DNA from: Saccharothrix sp. NRRL B-16348 | Lineage (GTDB): Bacteria > Actinomycetota > Actinomycetes > Mycobacteriales > Pseudonocardiaceae | Length of the DNA stretch: 64,000 nt | NCBI RefSeq assembly: GCF_001280085.1 | Contig: NZ_LGED01000227.1 | Location: forward strand, 1-64,000 | Direction of reading: 5' to 3' | Part shown: in pieces, positions 51,062 through 59,437 of the stretch | Layout: the number at the start of each line of letters is the position of its first letter | How positions within the stretch are numbered: position 1 is the stretch's first letter | The notes under the pieces: generated by a model | The model's input: only the letters and a program-made list of their open reading frames with translations | Told to the model about the DNA's origin: nothing | The model's database searches: none | Translations under genes and position numbers: made by a program

Positions 51062-54000
51062 TCACGTGCAGCCGGTGTCGGTGGTGTCGGCCCTGGGCAC
51101 GGCGGTCAGCAGCGCGCACAGTCGGGTGACGGCCGTGTCCGTGTCGGTCGGGATCATCAGCACCTCGTCACCGGCGCTCACCAGCCCGTCGGCGGTGAAG
51201 GCGAGGCGAGGTGGGTTCGGGCGCGGGCTCGACCTGTGGCCTTGGACGCCGGCCAGCTTCTCCCCGGTCGCCACGTCCCACAGTTGCACCTCGGCGCTGC
51301 CGGAGGAGGCGGTCGCCATGGTCTTGCCGTCGGGGGCGATGGCCAGGTCGGTCACGTCGGGGCCGATCGCGATCTCCCGTTCGACGCGCGCCGTGGCGGG
51401 GTCGGTGAACTTCGCGGTCCCGCCCGCCGCGACGACCAGCGATCCGCCGTGGAAGGTGACGGCGAGCAGATCCTTGTCCTCGACACGGCCCTCCTGGCGG
51501 GTGAACGATCCGGTGTCCCACGCCTGTGACCACACGCTGACGTCGCCGAGCATCTCGCCGGCGAGCCACCTTCCATCCGGTGAGAACAGCAGGTCTCGCG
51601 CCGGGTAGGGCGTCTCGACGCGGGCGCGTTCGGCGAAGGTGTCCAGCGTCCAGACCCGGATCTCGGAGTAGTCCTTCGCCCCCGGCGGACGCAGTACGGC
51701 CGCGATCAGGTCCGCCGCCACCGCGACGTCCCTGACCTCGGTGCCCGCCGCCAGTGGCACCGTCCGCTCCTCGCCGTCCGGGTCGGTTACCGCGATCTCC
51801 TTTCCCGTGGTCAGCTCGCGGGTCACCGCACGGTGCCCGCGCGGGCCGAACCGGACGTCCACGCCCGTCACTGGTTCGCCCTTCCGGACAGGCACCACGC
51901 GGTGCTCGTCGGCGACCCACGGCGTGCCGGCGGGATCGACGGCCAGACTCTGGGCGGCGCCGTACAGGCCGTCGTAGCGGTGCGGGGTGGGCCGCCACAC
52001 CACGACCATGTCGACCGGCGTCACCCTCGCCGTCGCCGTGTCCGCCGCCTTGTCCGTCGCTCTGGCGGCGATGGTGCCGCCGGAGGAGGCCAGTACGGAG
52101 ACAGGGCTGACGTCGGCCGGGTACTCGGCCATGACGGCACCGTCGACGGGCGAGTGCGCGGTCACCTTTCCCGTGTCGGTGACCAGCACTCGTTCACCGT
52201 CGCCGAGCACGGCCATCGCGCCGTCGCCGGTCGCCAGCGAGCCGAGCGGTTCGGCGGTGTCCGGGTTCCACAGCCGCACGGTGCCGTGGTGGCGGGTGGA
52301 CGCCAGGAACGCGGAGGCGTAGTCCAGGCGCACGAGGTGGTTCGAGTCCGGCTGCGCGTCGCGGTGCTCGGTGCGCAGGGCGATCCGTTCCCCGGTCGGG
52401 TCCCACACCTCCAGCACACCATCGGACCGCCCGACCGCCAGCCGTCGCCCGTCCGGGCGGAACTTCACGTCGCTGACCAGCGCACCGTGCGCGAACGCCG
52501 ACCGGATGCGGGTGCCGTCGCGCCACAACTCCAGCCCGCCGCCGACGGCGACCGCGAGCGTCCCGTCCGGGCTCCAGTCGACCGCGCCCGACGGCCACCC
52601 GCCGGTGCGCGGGCCACCGTACTCCTTCGACTTCGAGCCGAGGTTCCACACGGTGGTGTCGCCGGCGGAGACCGCGAGGCGCGCACCGTCCGGGGAGAAC
52701 CGGAGACCGGCCACGTCCTCGTCGGCGCTGTTGCCGCTGTCCTCGACCGAGATCAGCGCCCGCCGTTCGACGACGTCCCAGACCAGGAACTCGCCCCGGT
52801 ACCCACCCACGGCGATGCGCCGCCCCTCCGGGTCCACGGCGATGGCCCGCGCGGTGGCGAAGGTCGGGTGGTCCTGCCCGGTGAACGTCAGCGGGGCGGT
52901 CCGGGTCAGCGCCGTGAGCAGCGCCGAACGCGCCTCCGGGGTCGGGGCGGCGTGCTGGGCGCGCAGGGCGTCGCGCATCGCCTGCACCGGGTCCAGGGTG
53001 GTCAACGACTCGGTGGCGCGTTGCCGGGACAGCTGCTGCGCCGACTCGTCACGGGCCAGTACCGCCATGGTGGCGGCGATCGCGACGACCACCACCAGCG
53101 CGGTGGACGCGGCGGCGGTGGTCACCCGGGCGGTCCGGGACCGCCGGCGCGCCCGGCGGATCGCGTCGAGGTAGTCCCGCTCGACGGGCGTGAGGGCGGG
53201 GTGCCCGGAGGCCCACGACAGGGTCGTCACCAGGCGCGGCCCACGCGGCAGGTCACCGGCATGGCGGCCCGCGTCGACCCAGCGCCGGGCGGCGTCCGCG
53301 AGCCTGCGGTGGGCCACCAGGACGTCGCGGTCCTCGTCCACCCAGGTGCGCAGCCGGGGCCAAGCGGACAGCAGCGCCTCGTGGCTGAGCTGCGCGCCGT
53401 TCCGGTCGACGGTGACCAGCCGGGCCTCGACGAGCCGGTCCAACACCGGGCTCGGCGGCAGCACCGCGCGTCTGCGGGTGACCGCGCCGCTGTCGTGCAC
53501 GCTCGTCATGAGCAGCACGATCGTGCGCAGGGCGTGCTTGTCGGAGGAAGAGAGCTGCGCGTAGACCTGTTCGGCGGTGCGCGCGACGGCGCCGTCGATC
53601 CCGCCCGTGGCCAGGTAGGCGGCCAGGGTGAGGGTGTCGCCCTGGCGGTGGTGCCAGGTCTCGCGCAGCGCGTGCGCCAGGCGGGGCAGTGCACCCGGGT
53701 CGTAGTCGGCGCCGCCGAGGTCGGCGATCAGCCGGGCGGGCAGCCCGGGTTCGACGGACGTGCCCACCGCCTCGGAGGGCGCGGTGATCGCCCGGCCGAG
53801 TTCGTCCACGCCGAGCGGCCCCACGATCACCGCGCGGGCCAGGGCGCGGCGCAGCGGCGGCAGACCGATGCAGCGGTCCACGAAGTCCGCCCGCACGGAC
53901 AGCACCACAAGACCCGAGCCCGCGTCCGCCAGGGCCGACGTGAACGCCACGCGCTCGTGGTCGCCGATGTCGTGCGTGAACAGCTCCTCGAACTGGTCCA

Positions 54001-55240
54001 CCACGATCAGCACCCGCCGGGTCAGCGCGAGCCTGCCGGCCCGGATGCCGTCCGCGAGCACGGCGGGATCGGCTCCGATGACGCCCGCGACGGCGCCGGC
54101 GAGCGCACCGATCGGGTCCGCGCCGGGGGTCAGCACCACGTGCGGCCAGTCCGGCACCGCCGGCAGCAGCCCCGCGCGCAGCAGCGACGACTTGCCCGCG
54201 CCCGACGCGCCCACGACGATCGTCGGCTCCGGCTGGACGGCCTGCTCGGCCAGCCGCACCACCAGCTCGGTGACCACGTGCGCCCGGCCGTGGAACCAAC
54301 CGGCCTCCTGCTCGGTGAACCCGCGCAACCCCGGGTAGGGGCAGCCCTCACCCGGCGCGCGGGTGACCGTGCCGGCGGCCGAGCGGATGACCGCCTGGAC
54401 GAACAGCTCGCGCTCGGCGGTGTCGGCGGCCACGGTCATGGTGCCGTTGAGCCGGGCGGCCTCGGCGGCGGCGGAGATCAGCGCGGACGCCGTCGGGTAG
54501 CGGTGGTCCGGCTCCTTGGCCAGGCCACGGGCCAGCACCGCGTCCAGACCGGGCCCGATGCGCGGGTCGAGCCGGGACGGGACGGGCGGCGGCTCCAGCA
54601 GGTGAGCGGCCAGCTTCGCGGCGGGCTCGACCCCGTCGAACGGCAGCCGGCCGGTCAGCCCTTCGAACAGCACGCAGGCGAGCGAGTAGACGTCCGCGCG
54701 GCCGTCCACCTCGCCGCCGAGCCGTTCGGGCGCGATGTAGTCCAGCGAACCGATGAACTGCCCGGTCCGGGTGATCGCGGTGGCCGCCGTGGGTAGGGCG
54801 ATGCCGAAGTCGGCCAGGTAGGCGTGCCCGAACCGGTCCACCAGGACGTTGGAGGGCTTGACGTCCCGGTGCACGAGCCCGGCGGAGTGCGCGGCGTCGA
54901 GCGCTTCGGCGACCTGCCGCAGCAGCGCGAGCAGGGCGTCCGGCGTCAGGCCGTCGGCCAGCAGCCGGTTGAGGTGGACGCCCTCCACGAGCCGCATGTC
55001 GAGGTAGAGCGTGCCGTCGATCTCGCCGTACGCGTGCACCGGGACCACGTGCGGGTGCGAGAGCCCTGCCGCGATCCGGGACTCCCGTCGGAACCGGGCC
55101 TCGAACTCCTCGTCGTCGGACAACAGCCGCTTGAGCGCCACCGTGCGGTCGTTGACGGTGTCGTGGGCCCGGTGCACCACCCCCATGCCACCACGGCCCA
55201 ACAACTCCCCGACCAGGTAGGGCCCGAACCGCTCCGCCAT
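51062..55240 (-). CDS. Ser/Thr protein kinase fused to nSTAND ATPase and WD40 repeats
   Basis: A 1392-residue protein. Residues 7-265 form a Hanks-type kinase: GRGGMGVVHRA, Lys37 in VALKRL, HRDVKPSN (124-131), DFG (144-146) and YIAPERLGG. A second ATPase module starts at CPYPGLRGFTEQEAGWFHGR (about 300) with P-loop VGASGAGKSSLLRAGLLPAV (343-362) and RVLIVVDQFEELF. A transmembrane helix lies near 706-728 (ASTALVVVVAIAATMAVLA). The C-terminal ~600 residues are WD40-type repeats (IRFSPDGARLAVSAGDTTVW-like, SDGVLEVWDPTGERIA, LLFSPDGRWLAGEMLGDVSV). The layout is typical of large actinomycete sensor kinases, with kinase and NTPase inside and propeller outside. All kinase motifs are intact. Substrates unknown. 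Confidence 0.85.
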   Translation of the reverse strand: MAERFGPYLVGELLGRGGMGVVHRAHDTVNDRTVALKRLLSDDEEFEARFRRESRIAAGLSHPHVVPVHAYGEIDGTLYLDMRLVEGVHLNRLLADGLTPDALLALLRQVAEALDAAHSAGLVHRDVKPSNVLVDRFGHAYLADFGIALPTAATAITRTGQFIGSLDYIAPERLGGEVDGRADVYSLACVLFEGLTGRLPFDGVEPAAKLAAHLLEPPPVPSRLDPRIGPGLDAVLARGLAKEPDHRYPTASALISAAAEAARLNGTMTVAADTAERELFVQAVIRSAAGTVTRAPGEGCPYPGLRGFTEQEAGWFHGRAHVVTELVVRLAEQAVQPEPTIVVGASGAGKSSLLRAGLLPAVPDWPHVVLTPGADPIGALAGAVAGVIGADPAVLADGIRAGRLALTRRVLIVVDQFEELFTHDIGDHERVAFTSALADAGSGLVVLSVRADFVDRCIGLPPLRRALARAVIVGPLGVDELGRAITAPSEAVGTSVEPGLPARLIADLGGADYDPGALPRLAHALRETWHHRQGDTLTLAAYLATGGIDGAVARTAEQVYAQLSSSDKHALRTIVLLMTSVHDSGAVTRRRAVLPPSPVLDRLVEARLVTVDRNGAQLSHEALLSAWPRLRTWVDEDRDVLVAHRRLADAARRWVDAGRHAGDLPRGPRLVTTLSWASGHPALTPVERDYLDAIRRARRRSRTARVTTAAASTALVVVVAIAATMAVLARDESAQQLSRQRATESLTTLDPVQAMRDALRAQHAAPTPEARSALLTALTRTAPLTFTGQDHPTFATARAIAVDPEGRRIAVGGYRGEFLVWDVVERRALISVEDSGNSADEDVAGLRFSPDGARLAVSAGDTTVWNLGSKSKEYGGPRTGGWPSGAVDWSPDGTLAVAVGGGLELWRDGTRIRSAFAHGALVSDVKFRPDGRRLAVGRSDGVLEVWDPTGERIALRTEHRDAQPDSNHLVRLDYASAFLASTRHHGTVRLWNPDTAEPLGSLATGDGAMAVLGDGERVLVTDTGKVTAHSPVDGAVMAEYPADVSPVSVLASSGGTIAARATDKAADTATARVTPVDMVVVWRPTPHRYDGLYGAAQSLAVDPAGTPWVADEHRVVPVRKGEPVTGVDVRFGPRGHRAVTRELTTGKEIAVTDPDGEERTVPLAAGTEVRDVAVAADLIAAVLRPPGAKDYSEIRVWTLDTFAERARVETPYPARDLLFSPDGRWLAGEMLGDVSVWSQAWDTGSFTRQEGRVEDKDLLAVTFHGGSLVVAAGGTAKFTDPATARVEREIAIGPDVTDLAIAPDGKTMATASSGSAEVQLWDVATGEKLAGVQGHRSSPRPNPPRLAFTADGLVSAGDEVLMIPTDTDTAVTRLCALLTAVPRADTTDTGCT

Positions 55241-55439
55241 GTTCCTCCTCCGCCGCGTGCGATGAGCAGTAAACCGGCTTCGCGCTGCCGTGTGCCCGGA
55301 GTCACCGGGTCAAGCGGATGTTTCCGCCCGCTTCGGCGGCATGAGTCCAAGGCCGGTAGGGAGGAGGTGCCCTCGCGGGCAACTCTGATGGTTGAACACC
55401 ATCCCGTGTCGCCACTTCGTGGACCGAGCGACCGACACC

Positions 55440-55732
55440 CCACAGACCTGCCTACTGCTCAGCCAGATCGCGATCCCAACTCGACGACCAAGGCGACACC
55501 TCGACCACCATCGCCTACACGACACGCGACGCCCGCAGCAGCGAACGCCTCCACGGCCCCGACCACCCCTGCACGCTGACCTCCCGGCCTACGCCTGCCA
55601 GGCGGCGGGTGACCTGGGCCGGGTCATCCCGCTGTACGAAGCCACCCTCGCGGACTGCGAGCGGGTGCTGGGCCCGAGCACCCCAAGACCAGGATCGTCC
55701 GCCAGAAACTGAACGCCGTCACGGACGACTGA
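55440..55732 (+). pseudogene. TPR-protein 3' remnant
   Basis: Short pieces match the 42-residue TPR repeats of the STAND protein at 47880: ERLHGPDHPCTLTSR in one frame, then ACQAAGDLGRVIPLYEATLA and DCERVLGP in another, ending HPKTRIVRQKLNAVTDD before TGA at 55730-55732. At least two frameshifts separate them and no ATPase domain remains. The 55-bp dispersed repeat follows 65 bp later. Confidence 0.6.
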
Positions 55733-55797
55733 GCACGCCTCCCCGACCACAGGGACATGCAACACCAACCGACTCGACAACGCCGCCGACGACCGGA

Positions 55798-55852
55798 CAT
55801 CGACATGAGCGCGCAACCCGGAGCACCCGATCAGCGGCAGAAGCGGACGTTC
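55798..55852 (+). repeat. 55-bp dispersed repeat, copy 2
   Basis: This is the second copy of the segment at 47619-47673, same length and orientation. It lies 65 bp downstream of the TPR remnant's stop codon. Its role is unknown; it may be a conserved downstream piece carried along when STAND/TPR genes were duplicated. Confidence 0.75.
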
Positions 55853-55910
55853 GGTTCGGGGATCGCAGTAGTCAGGACGTGGGGTTCGGACGTCGCCGTT
55901 GCCTGCGTGG

Positions 55911-56513
55911 TCACTTCGGTTGCCTGGTTGCGATGTCGATGGCACGCCGCATTGCCGTCCCGAGGGGTTGGCCGGTCCGCAGAGCTGCCTGTCCGGCGGC
56001 GAGAACGGCTCCGGTGACGCCGCCGACGATCGCGGCGGCGTCGATGTCGTCGAGTTCGTCGGCGCAGGTGTGTCGGAGTGCGGCGGCCAGTTGTTGTTGG
56101 GCGTCGAATGCCCGTTGCAGCATGGTCGCTCGCAGCGCCGGCACCGAGGTGATCAGGTCCAGCCGGATCATCTCCAGGTCGCCGGCCGGGTCGCGGAGTC
56201 CTGCCCCGGCCTCGGCCAGCATCCGCAGCATCGCGCGCCGCAGGACGTCGAGCGCCGTGTCGCCGGAGTGGCGCTCCGCGATGACGTCCAGCCCGGCGCG
56301 CAGGATGTGCTCGCCGTCCTCGGTGAGGACCAGGTCCTCTTTGGTCGCGAAGTGGTTGAAGAACGTCGCGTTGGACACCTCGGCGGCGGCGGCGATCTCG
56401 GCGGTGGTCGTCCGGTCGTAGCCCTTCTGCGCGAAGAGCCGGTACGCCGTTTCGACCAGCGCCCTCCGGGTGCGCTGCTTCTTCCGCTCTCGCAACCCCG
56501 TCGGTTCGGTCAT
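55911..56513 (-). CDS. TetR-family transcriptional regulator
   Basis: A 200-residue protein from MTEPTGLRERKKQRTRRALV; the longer upstream frame would run through the operator and is rejected. The N-terminal helix-turn-helix is typical (AYRLFAQKGYDRTTTAEIAA, AAEVSNATFFNHFATKEDLV). The C-terminal ligand domain is all-helical (AMLRMLAEAGAGLRDPAGDL, ATMLQRAFDAQQQLAAALRH). It is divergent from the arylamine N-acetyltransferase gene, and a perfect palindrome stands between them. It most likely represses both genes and is released by a small aromatic or antibiotic-like ligand. The ligand is not predictable from sequence. Confidence 0.9.
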   Translation of the reverse strand: MTEPTGLRERKKQRTRRALVETAYRLFAQKGYDRTTTAEIAAAAEVSNATFFNHFATKEDLVLTEDGEHILRAGLDVIAERHSGDTALDVLRRAMLRMLAEAGAGLRDPAGDLEMIRLDLITSVPALRATMLQRAFDAQQQLAAALRHTCADELDDIDAAAIVGGVTGAVLAAGQAALRTGQPLGTAMRRAIDIATRQPK

Positions 56514-56542
56514 GCGGTCATGGTACTGGAGTGACCGTAATG

Positions 56543-56557
56543 TTAGAGTCACTCTAA
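56543..56557. promoter_or_regulatory. TetR operator palindrome
   Basis: TTAGAGTcACTCTAA is a perfect 7-1-7 palindrome in the 73-bp gap between the divergent TetR and N-acetyltransferase genes, 30 bp from each start codon. This is the expected place and size for the regulator's operator. Confidence 0.75.
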
Positions 56558-56586
56558 ATCTGGAGTTCATGTAGCGAGGGGCGGAC

Positions 56587-57420
56587 ATGGCGATCGAGGC
56601 GTTTCTGAGGCGACTGGAGTACCGCGAGCCCGTCCGGGCCGATCTGGTCACGCTGCGCGGGTTGCACCGGGCGTGGCGGCTGCGGGTTCCGTACGAGAAC
56701 ATCGACATCCAGCTCGCCCGGCCGGTCCTGCTCACAACGGACGCGCTGGTGGACAAATTCGCGCGTCGAGGGCGCGGAGGTCTCTGCTACGAGATGAACG
56801 GCGCGCTCGCCCTGCTGCTACGGGCGGTCGGGTTCACTGTGACGATCGTGGAGGCGGCGGTGCTCCGCGCCACCCGCGGCGAGGGGCAGTGGGGCAACCA
56901 CATCGCCCTGCTGGTGGACGTCGAGGGACAGCGGTGGCTGGCCGACACGGGGATCGGAGACGCGTTCCTCGAACCGCTGCCGCTGCGGGAGGGCACGCAC
57001 CGCCAGGAGAGGCTGGCCTACCGGATGGAACGTCTCGACACTGGAACGTGGCGTGTGCACCACCACCCGGAGGGCACGGTCTCCTCTTACGACTTCCGCA
57101 CCGCGCCACGCGAACTCGCCGAGTACGCCAACAGGGCGGCGGACAAGCCGGCCGACTCCCCGTTCGCCAGGGTGCTCGTGGCTCAACACCACCGCGACGA
57201 CCACGAACTGGCCCTCCGCGCACGCACGATCACCCGCACCGGCCCTTACCGCACCGACCAACGCACGTTGTCCACCCTCGACGAATTCGCCGCGGCGCTG
57301 ACGGAGTTCCGAATCCCGCTGGACGACATCGAACCCGGACACCTGACCACGCTCTGGGAGAAGACCGCCCACCAACACGAGGCCTGGCTGGCCATCCGAC
57401 AGCGGGCCGGGCGGACCTGA
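56587..57420 (+). CDS. nat: Arylamine N-acetyltransferase
   Basis: A 277-residue enzyme that transfers acetyl (or another acyl) groups from CoA to aromatic amines and hydrazines. The catalytic triad is visible: Cys67 in RGRGGLCYEMN, His105 in QWGNHIALLVD and Asp120 in RWLADTGIGD. The N-terminal helical domain (RRLEYREPVRADLVTLRGLH, RLRVPYENIDI) and C-terminal lid are of normal length. GAGGGG lies upstream of the ATG. The gene is divergent from a TetR regulator and shares its operator region, which suggests induction by a xenobiotic or an aromatic metabolite. Homologues also act in ansamycin ring closure, but no polyketide genes are nearby, so detoxification is more likely here. Confidence 0.92.
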   Translation: MAIEAFLRRLEYREPVRADLVTLRGLHRAWRLRVPYENIDIQLARPVLLTTDALVDKFARRGRGGLCYEMNGALALLLRAVGFTVTIVEAAVLRATRGEGQWGNHIALLVDVEGQRWLADTGIGDAFLEPLPLREGTHRQERLAYRMERLDTGTWRVHHHPEGTVSSYDFRTAPRELAEYANRAADKPADSPFARVLVAQHHRDDHELALRARTITRTGPYRTDQRTLSTLDEFAAALTEFRIPLDDIEPGHLTTLWEKTAHQHEAWLAIRQRAGRT

Positions 57421-57429
57421 GCACGGGAA

Positions 57430-57783
57430 CCGGTGTGGCACACCACGGCGACCGGTCCGAGCCGATGAACCGCCTGGCCAACGTGAACGGCCGCAACAGC
57501 TTCGGCCACTCGTTCGAGGCGGGCAGCACGCCCGTGTCGAGACCGGCCAGCAAACCGGCGCGCAGCACGACGACTTGCCCGCGCCCGAGGGCGCCATGAC
57601 CACTTGGAGACCACCGGTCCGGACCCATCGATCCAGGCGCGCGACCACGTCGGCAACCACCCCCTCGCGCCCGAAGAACCACCCCGCCTGTGCCCGATCG
57701 AAGGCCGCCAGGCCGGGATACGGGCAGTCGCCGCTGACCTGGCCAGATATGACCCGGCGCTGACCCCGTGCCTGGAGATCCAC
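57430..57783 (-). pseudogene. nSTAND ATPase fragment
   Basis: Minus-strand pieces GDCPYPGLAAFDRAQAGWFF, GREGVVADVVARLDRWVRTG and LQVVMAPSGAGKSS, then after a frameshift VLRAGLLAGLDTGVLPASNE and RRFIGSDRSPWCATP, are the start of an nSTAND1 module. The same module appears in the kinase at 51062 (CPYPGLRGFTEQEAGWFHGR). The start, Walker B and everything after it are missing. It is a relic wedged between the NAT gene and an integrase fragment. Confidence 0.7.
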
Positions 57784-57869
57784 GACTGACGACGGCAGGC
57801 CGAGCTGGCGCAGTTCGGCGACCTCGCCGAACTGGCAGTGCGGTGGGGAAGTCGTTGCCCGGTCAGCCG

Positions 57870-58231
57870 CCGCACCGCCGGATGGTGGTCTCTGTCTGGC
57901 CGTGGGCGGTGATTACCTTGGAGTACTACGTCGCGCAGATCCGGCCGCTGTTCTAAACGACCGGCCCGACGACGGGGTGATGTTTCCGACCGGGCGGGGC
58001 AGGCGATCTCCAACCGGTCGGTCGACGACCGGCTCGCGCACTGGCGCGCTGCGGCGGGGGTTGCCGGACTGCCTCTGTGTCCATTGCCTGCGCCATACGT
58101 ACGTGACCAGGCTGATAGAGGCCGGTTACGACGCGCGGTTCGTCACCGAGCAGTTCGGCCACTCCCACGCTGTGACCACCGCGATCCACACCGCGCTGTC
58201 CAGCGACTATCAGAACACCAAGGGTGCGTGA
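57870..58231 (+). pseudogene. Tyrosine recombinase, C-terminal fragment
   Basis: Pieces in several frames rebuild an integrase catalytic domain: RRMVVSVWPWAVITLEYYVA / QIRPLF with a stop, then NDRPDDGVMFPTGRG, then AISNRSVDDRLAHWRAAAG, and finally LPDCLCVHCLRHTYVTRLIE / AGYDARFVTEQFGHSHAVTT. The last piece includes HxxRH (HCLRHTY) and the HSHAVTTAIHTALSSDY box. In this box, the position of the nucleophilic Tyr in ATTAIYT-type integrases is His (TTAIHTALSS). With multiple frameshifts it is dead. Its N-terminal counterpart may be the fragment at 50283-50565. Confidence 0.7.
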
Positions 58232-58234
58232 GTT

Positions 58235-58395
58235 CCTTAAGGCACAGCAGGCTCGGCCACGCCTATCTGGCGAGGTCGGACCTGACCGGCGGGGACCTGA
58301 CCGGCGGGGAACTCACCAACGCAGACATCACCAAAGCCGACCTGACGAAGGCGGACCTGCGCGATGTGGACCATCGAGACGTTCGGCGGAGCTGA
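58235..58395 (+). pseudogene. Pentapeptide-repeat fragment
   Basis: The plus strand encodes GHAYLARSDLTGGDLTGGEL, TNADITKADLTKADLRDVDH, i.e. seven A/xDLxx-type pentapeptides without a start signal, in frame after the integrase fragment's end. It is the middle of a pentapeptide-repeat protein truncated at both ends by rearrangement. Confidence 0.6.
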
Positions 58396-58512
58396 CCGGC
58401 CGGGCGTCACCTGCTATCGGCTTGGCGTCACGTTCGGCGCACGCCGGTGTCTGGTTGGCGCATCGAACCCGTCGGGTCGTGTTGGTAACCCCGGCTATTG
58501 AAGTTGCGGAGT

Positions 58513-58833
58513 TCACGGACGCGGGCGCCGCTGTAGGTCTCGGCGTGTCGACGCGATCGGCTGCGGAGGAAGACCTAAGAGGACATCTGATCTGCTTTTG
58601 GGTGCGAGTACCTCTGTTTTGCGCAGATCGTTTTGCCAGTTTCGGCGTTCGGGGTGGTCGAGGTTGCCGTCGAACACGCCGTGGACGTCCGCGTCCCCCT
58701 TCGGCGGAAGCGCAGCCGTCGTGCTGGTCGTCGTTGGGTTCACGAGAGTCGCATCTGCCACCGAGGCGGTGGTGAACCCAGCCAGCACGGCGGCCACGGA
58801 TACGGCGATCGCCCATCGTAAGGGTCTCGTCAT
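58513..58833 (-). CDS. Small secreted protein
   Basis: A 106-residue protein with GGGAGGA upstream of the ATG and a clear signal peptide (MTRPLRWAIAVSVAAVLAGF, cleavage near SVADA). The mature part is short and polar (LPPKGDADVHGVFDGNLDHP, ERRNWQNDLRKTEVLAPKSR), with no cysteine and a basic C-terminus. No family was recognised. It lies downstream of another small secreted protein gene on the same strand but is separated from it by a strong hairpin, so the two are probably transcribed independently. Confidence 0.6.
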   Translation of the reverse strand: MTRPLRWAIAVSVAAVLAGFTTASVADATLVNPTTTSTTAALPPKGDADVHGVFDGNLDHPERRNWQNDLRKTEVLAPKSRSDVLLGLPPQPIASTRRDLQRRPRP

Positions 58834-58860
58834 CGTCCTCCCTCGTGAATGGGTTGATCC

Positions 58861-58908
58861 CTCCCGTGTGGCGTCTCCGTCCGGTCGTGCGGTGACGCCA
58901 CACGGGAG
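58861..58908 (-). terminator. Strong hairpin after the SH3-like protein gene
   Basis: A perfect 15-bp inverted repeat (CTCCCGTGTGGCGTC at 58861-58875; GACGCCACACGGGAG at 58894-58908) with an 18-nt loop begins 6 bp after the stop codon of the minus-strand gene ending at 58914. This is a typical actinomycete terminator without T-tract. Confidence 0.8.
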
Positions 58909-58913
58909 GCGCG

Positions 58914-59294
58914 TCAGCAGCGCACGGCTGAGCCGTAACCTTCCAGGTTCTCGTCCCAGACCCAGCCGGCGATGCCCTCTCCGACCACCCGGACCCACGT
59001 CCAGGTGTTGCCGTAGTCGTTGACCGTGTAGCAGTGGTAGTGCAGCCGCGTGCTGCTGTCGATAGAGCCGTCGATCGGACAGTCCCCGTACGGGCCCGCC
59101 GAGCGGACCGGGACGCTGCCCTTGGACGGGTAGCCGTTGTTGAACGTGTCCTTCGCCGAGTGCGAGTGCGGACGACACGCCGCCGATGCCGACACGCCGC
59201 CCTCGACCGGCACGGCGGCCGCGGGCGACGGTGCCATCCAAATGAGACCGACCGCGACGACGCCAAGCGCAGCCAACGCTTTACGCAACGCCAT
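58914..59294 (-). CDS. Small secreted SH3-like protein
   Basis: A 126-residue protein; ATG at 59294 with GAGGAAG upstream gives a good signal peptide (ALRKALAALGVVAVGLIWMA, cleavage near AAAVPVE), so the longer frame is rejected. The mature ~100 residues contain four cysteines (SAACRPHS, YGDCPIDG, HYHCYTV, and the C-terminal AVRC) and a WTWVRVVGEGIAGWVWDENL segment. That segment resembles the end of bacterial SH3 domains, which bind peptidoglycan peptides. It is exported, probably disulphide-bonded. It stands divergently next to the two-component system starting at 59438. Confidence 0.75.
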   Translation of the reverse strand: MALRKALAALGVVAVGLIWMAPSPAAAVPVEGGVSASAACRPHSHSAKDTFNNGYPSKGSVPVRSAGPYGDCPIDGSIDSSTRLHYHCYTVNDYGNTWTWVRVVGEGIAGWVWDENLEGYGSAVRC

Positions 59295-59368
59295 GTTCTT
59301 CCTCCGTGTGGTGATTGAATCGGCATGTTCTTCACCTGTGATGCGTTTGCCACAGTGCCGGGCAGTCC

Positions 59369-59431
59369 CTGAAAGGAGACTGAAGCAACCTGAAGCGTCT
59401 TTCAGGGTCATTGATCGCAATAGGGCATAGT
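59369..59431 (+). promoter_or_regulatory. Response-regulator binding repeats and leaderless promoter
   Basis: Direct repeats CTGAAA (59369), CTGAAG (59380) and CTGAAG (59390) are spaced 10-11 bp, followed by TTCAGG (59401). A -10-like CATAGT at 59426-59431 ends 6 bp before the ATG at 59438, so the transcript probably starts at the start codon (leaderless). The same repeats and the same CATAGT-to-ATG distance are found in front of the paralogous regulator gene at 63877. Confidence 0.65.
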
Positions 59432-59437
59432 GCGGCT

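Noticed and set aside
51833..54796. Long plus-strand open frame (about 987 codons) opposite the kinase gene
   Set aside because: It is antisense to an intact kinase-nSTAND-WD40 gene; composition is Arg/Gly-rich and no motifs are present.
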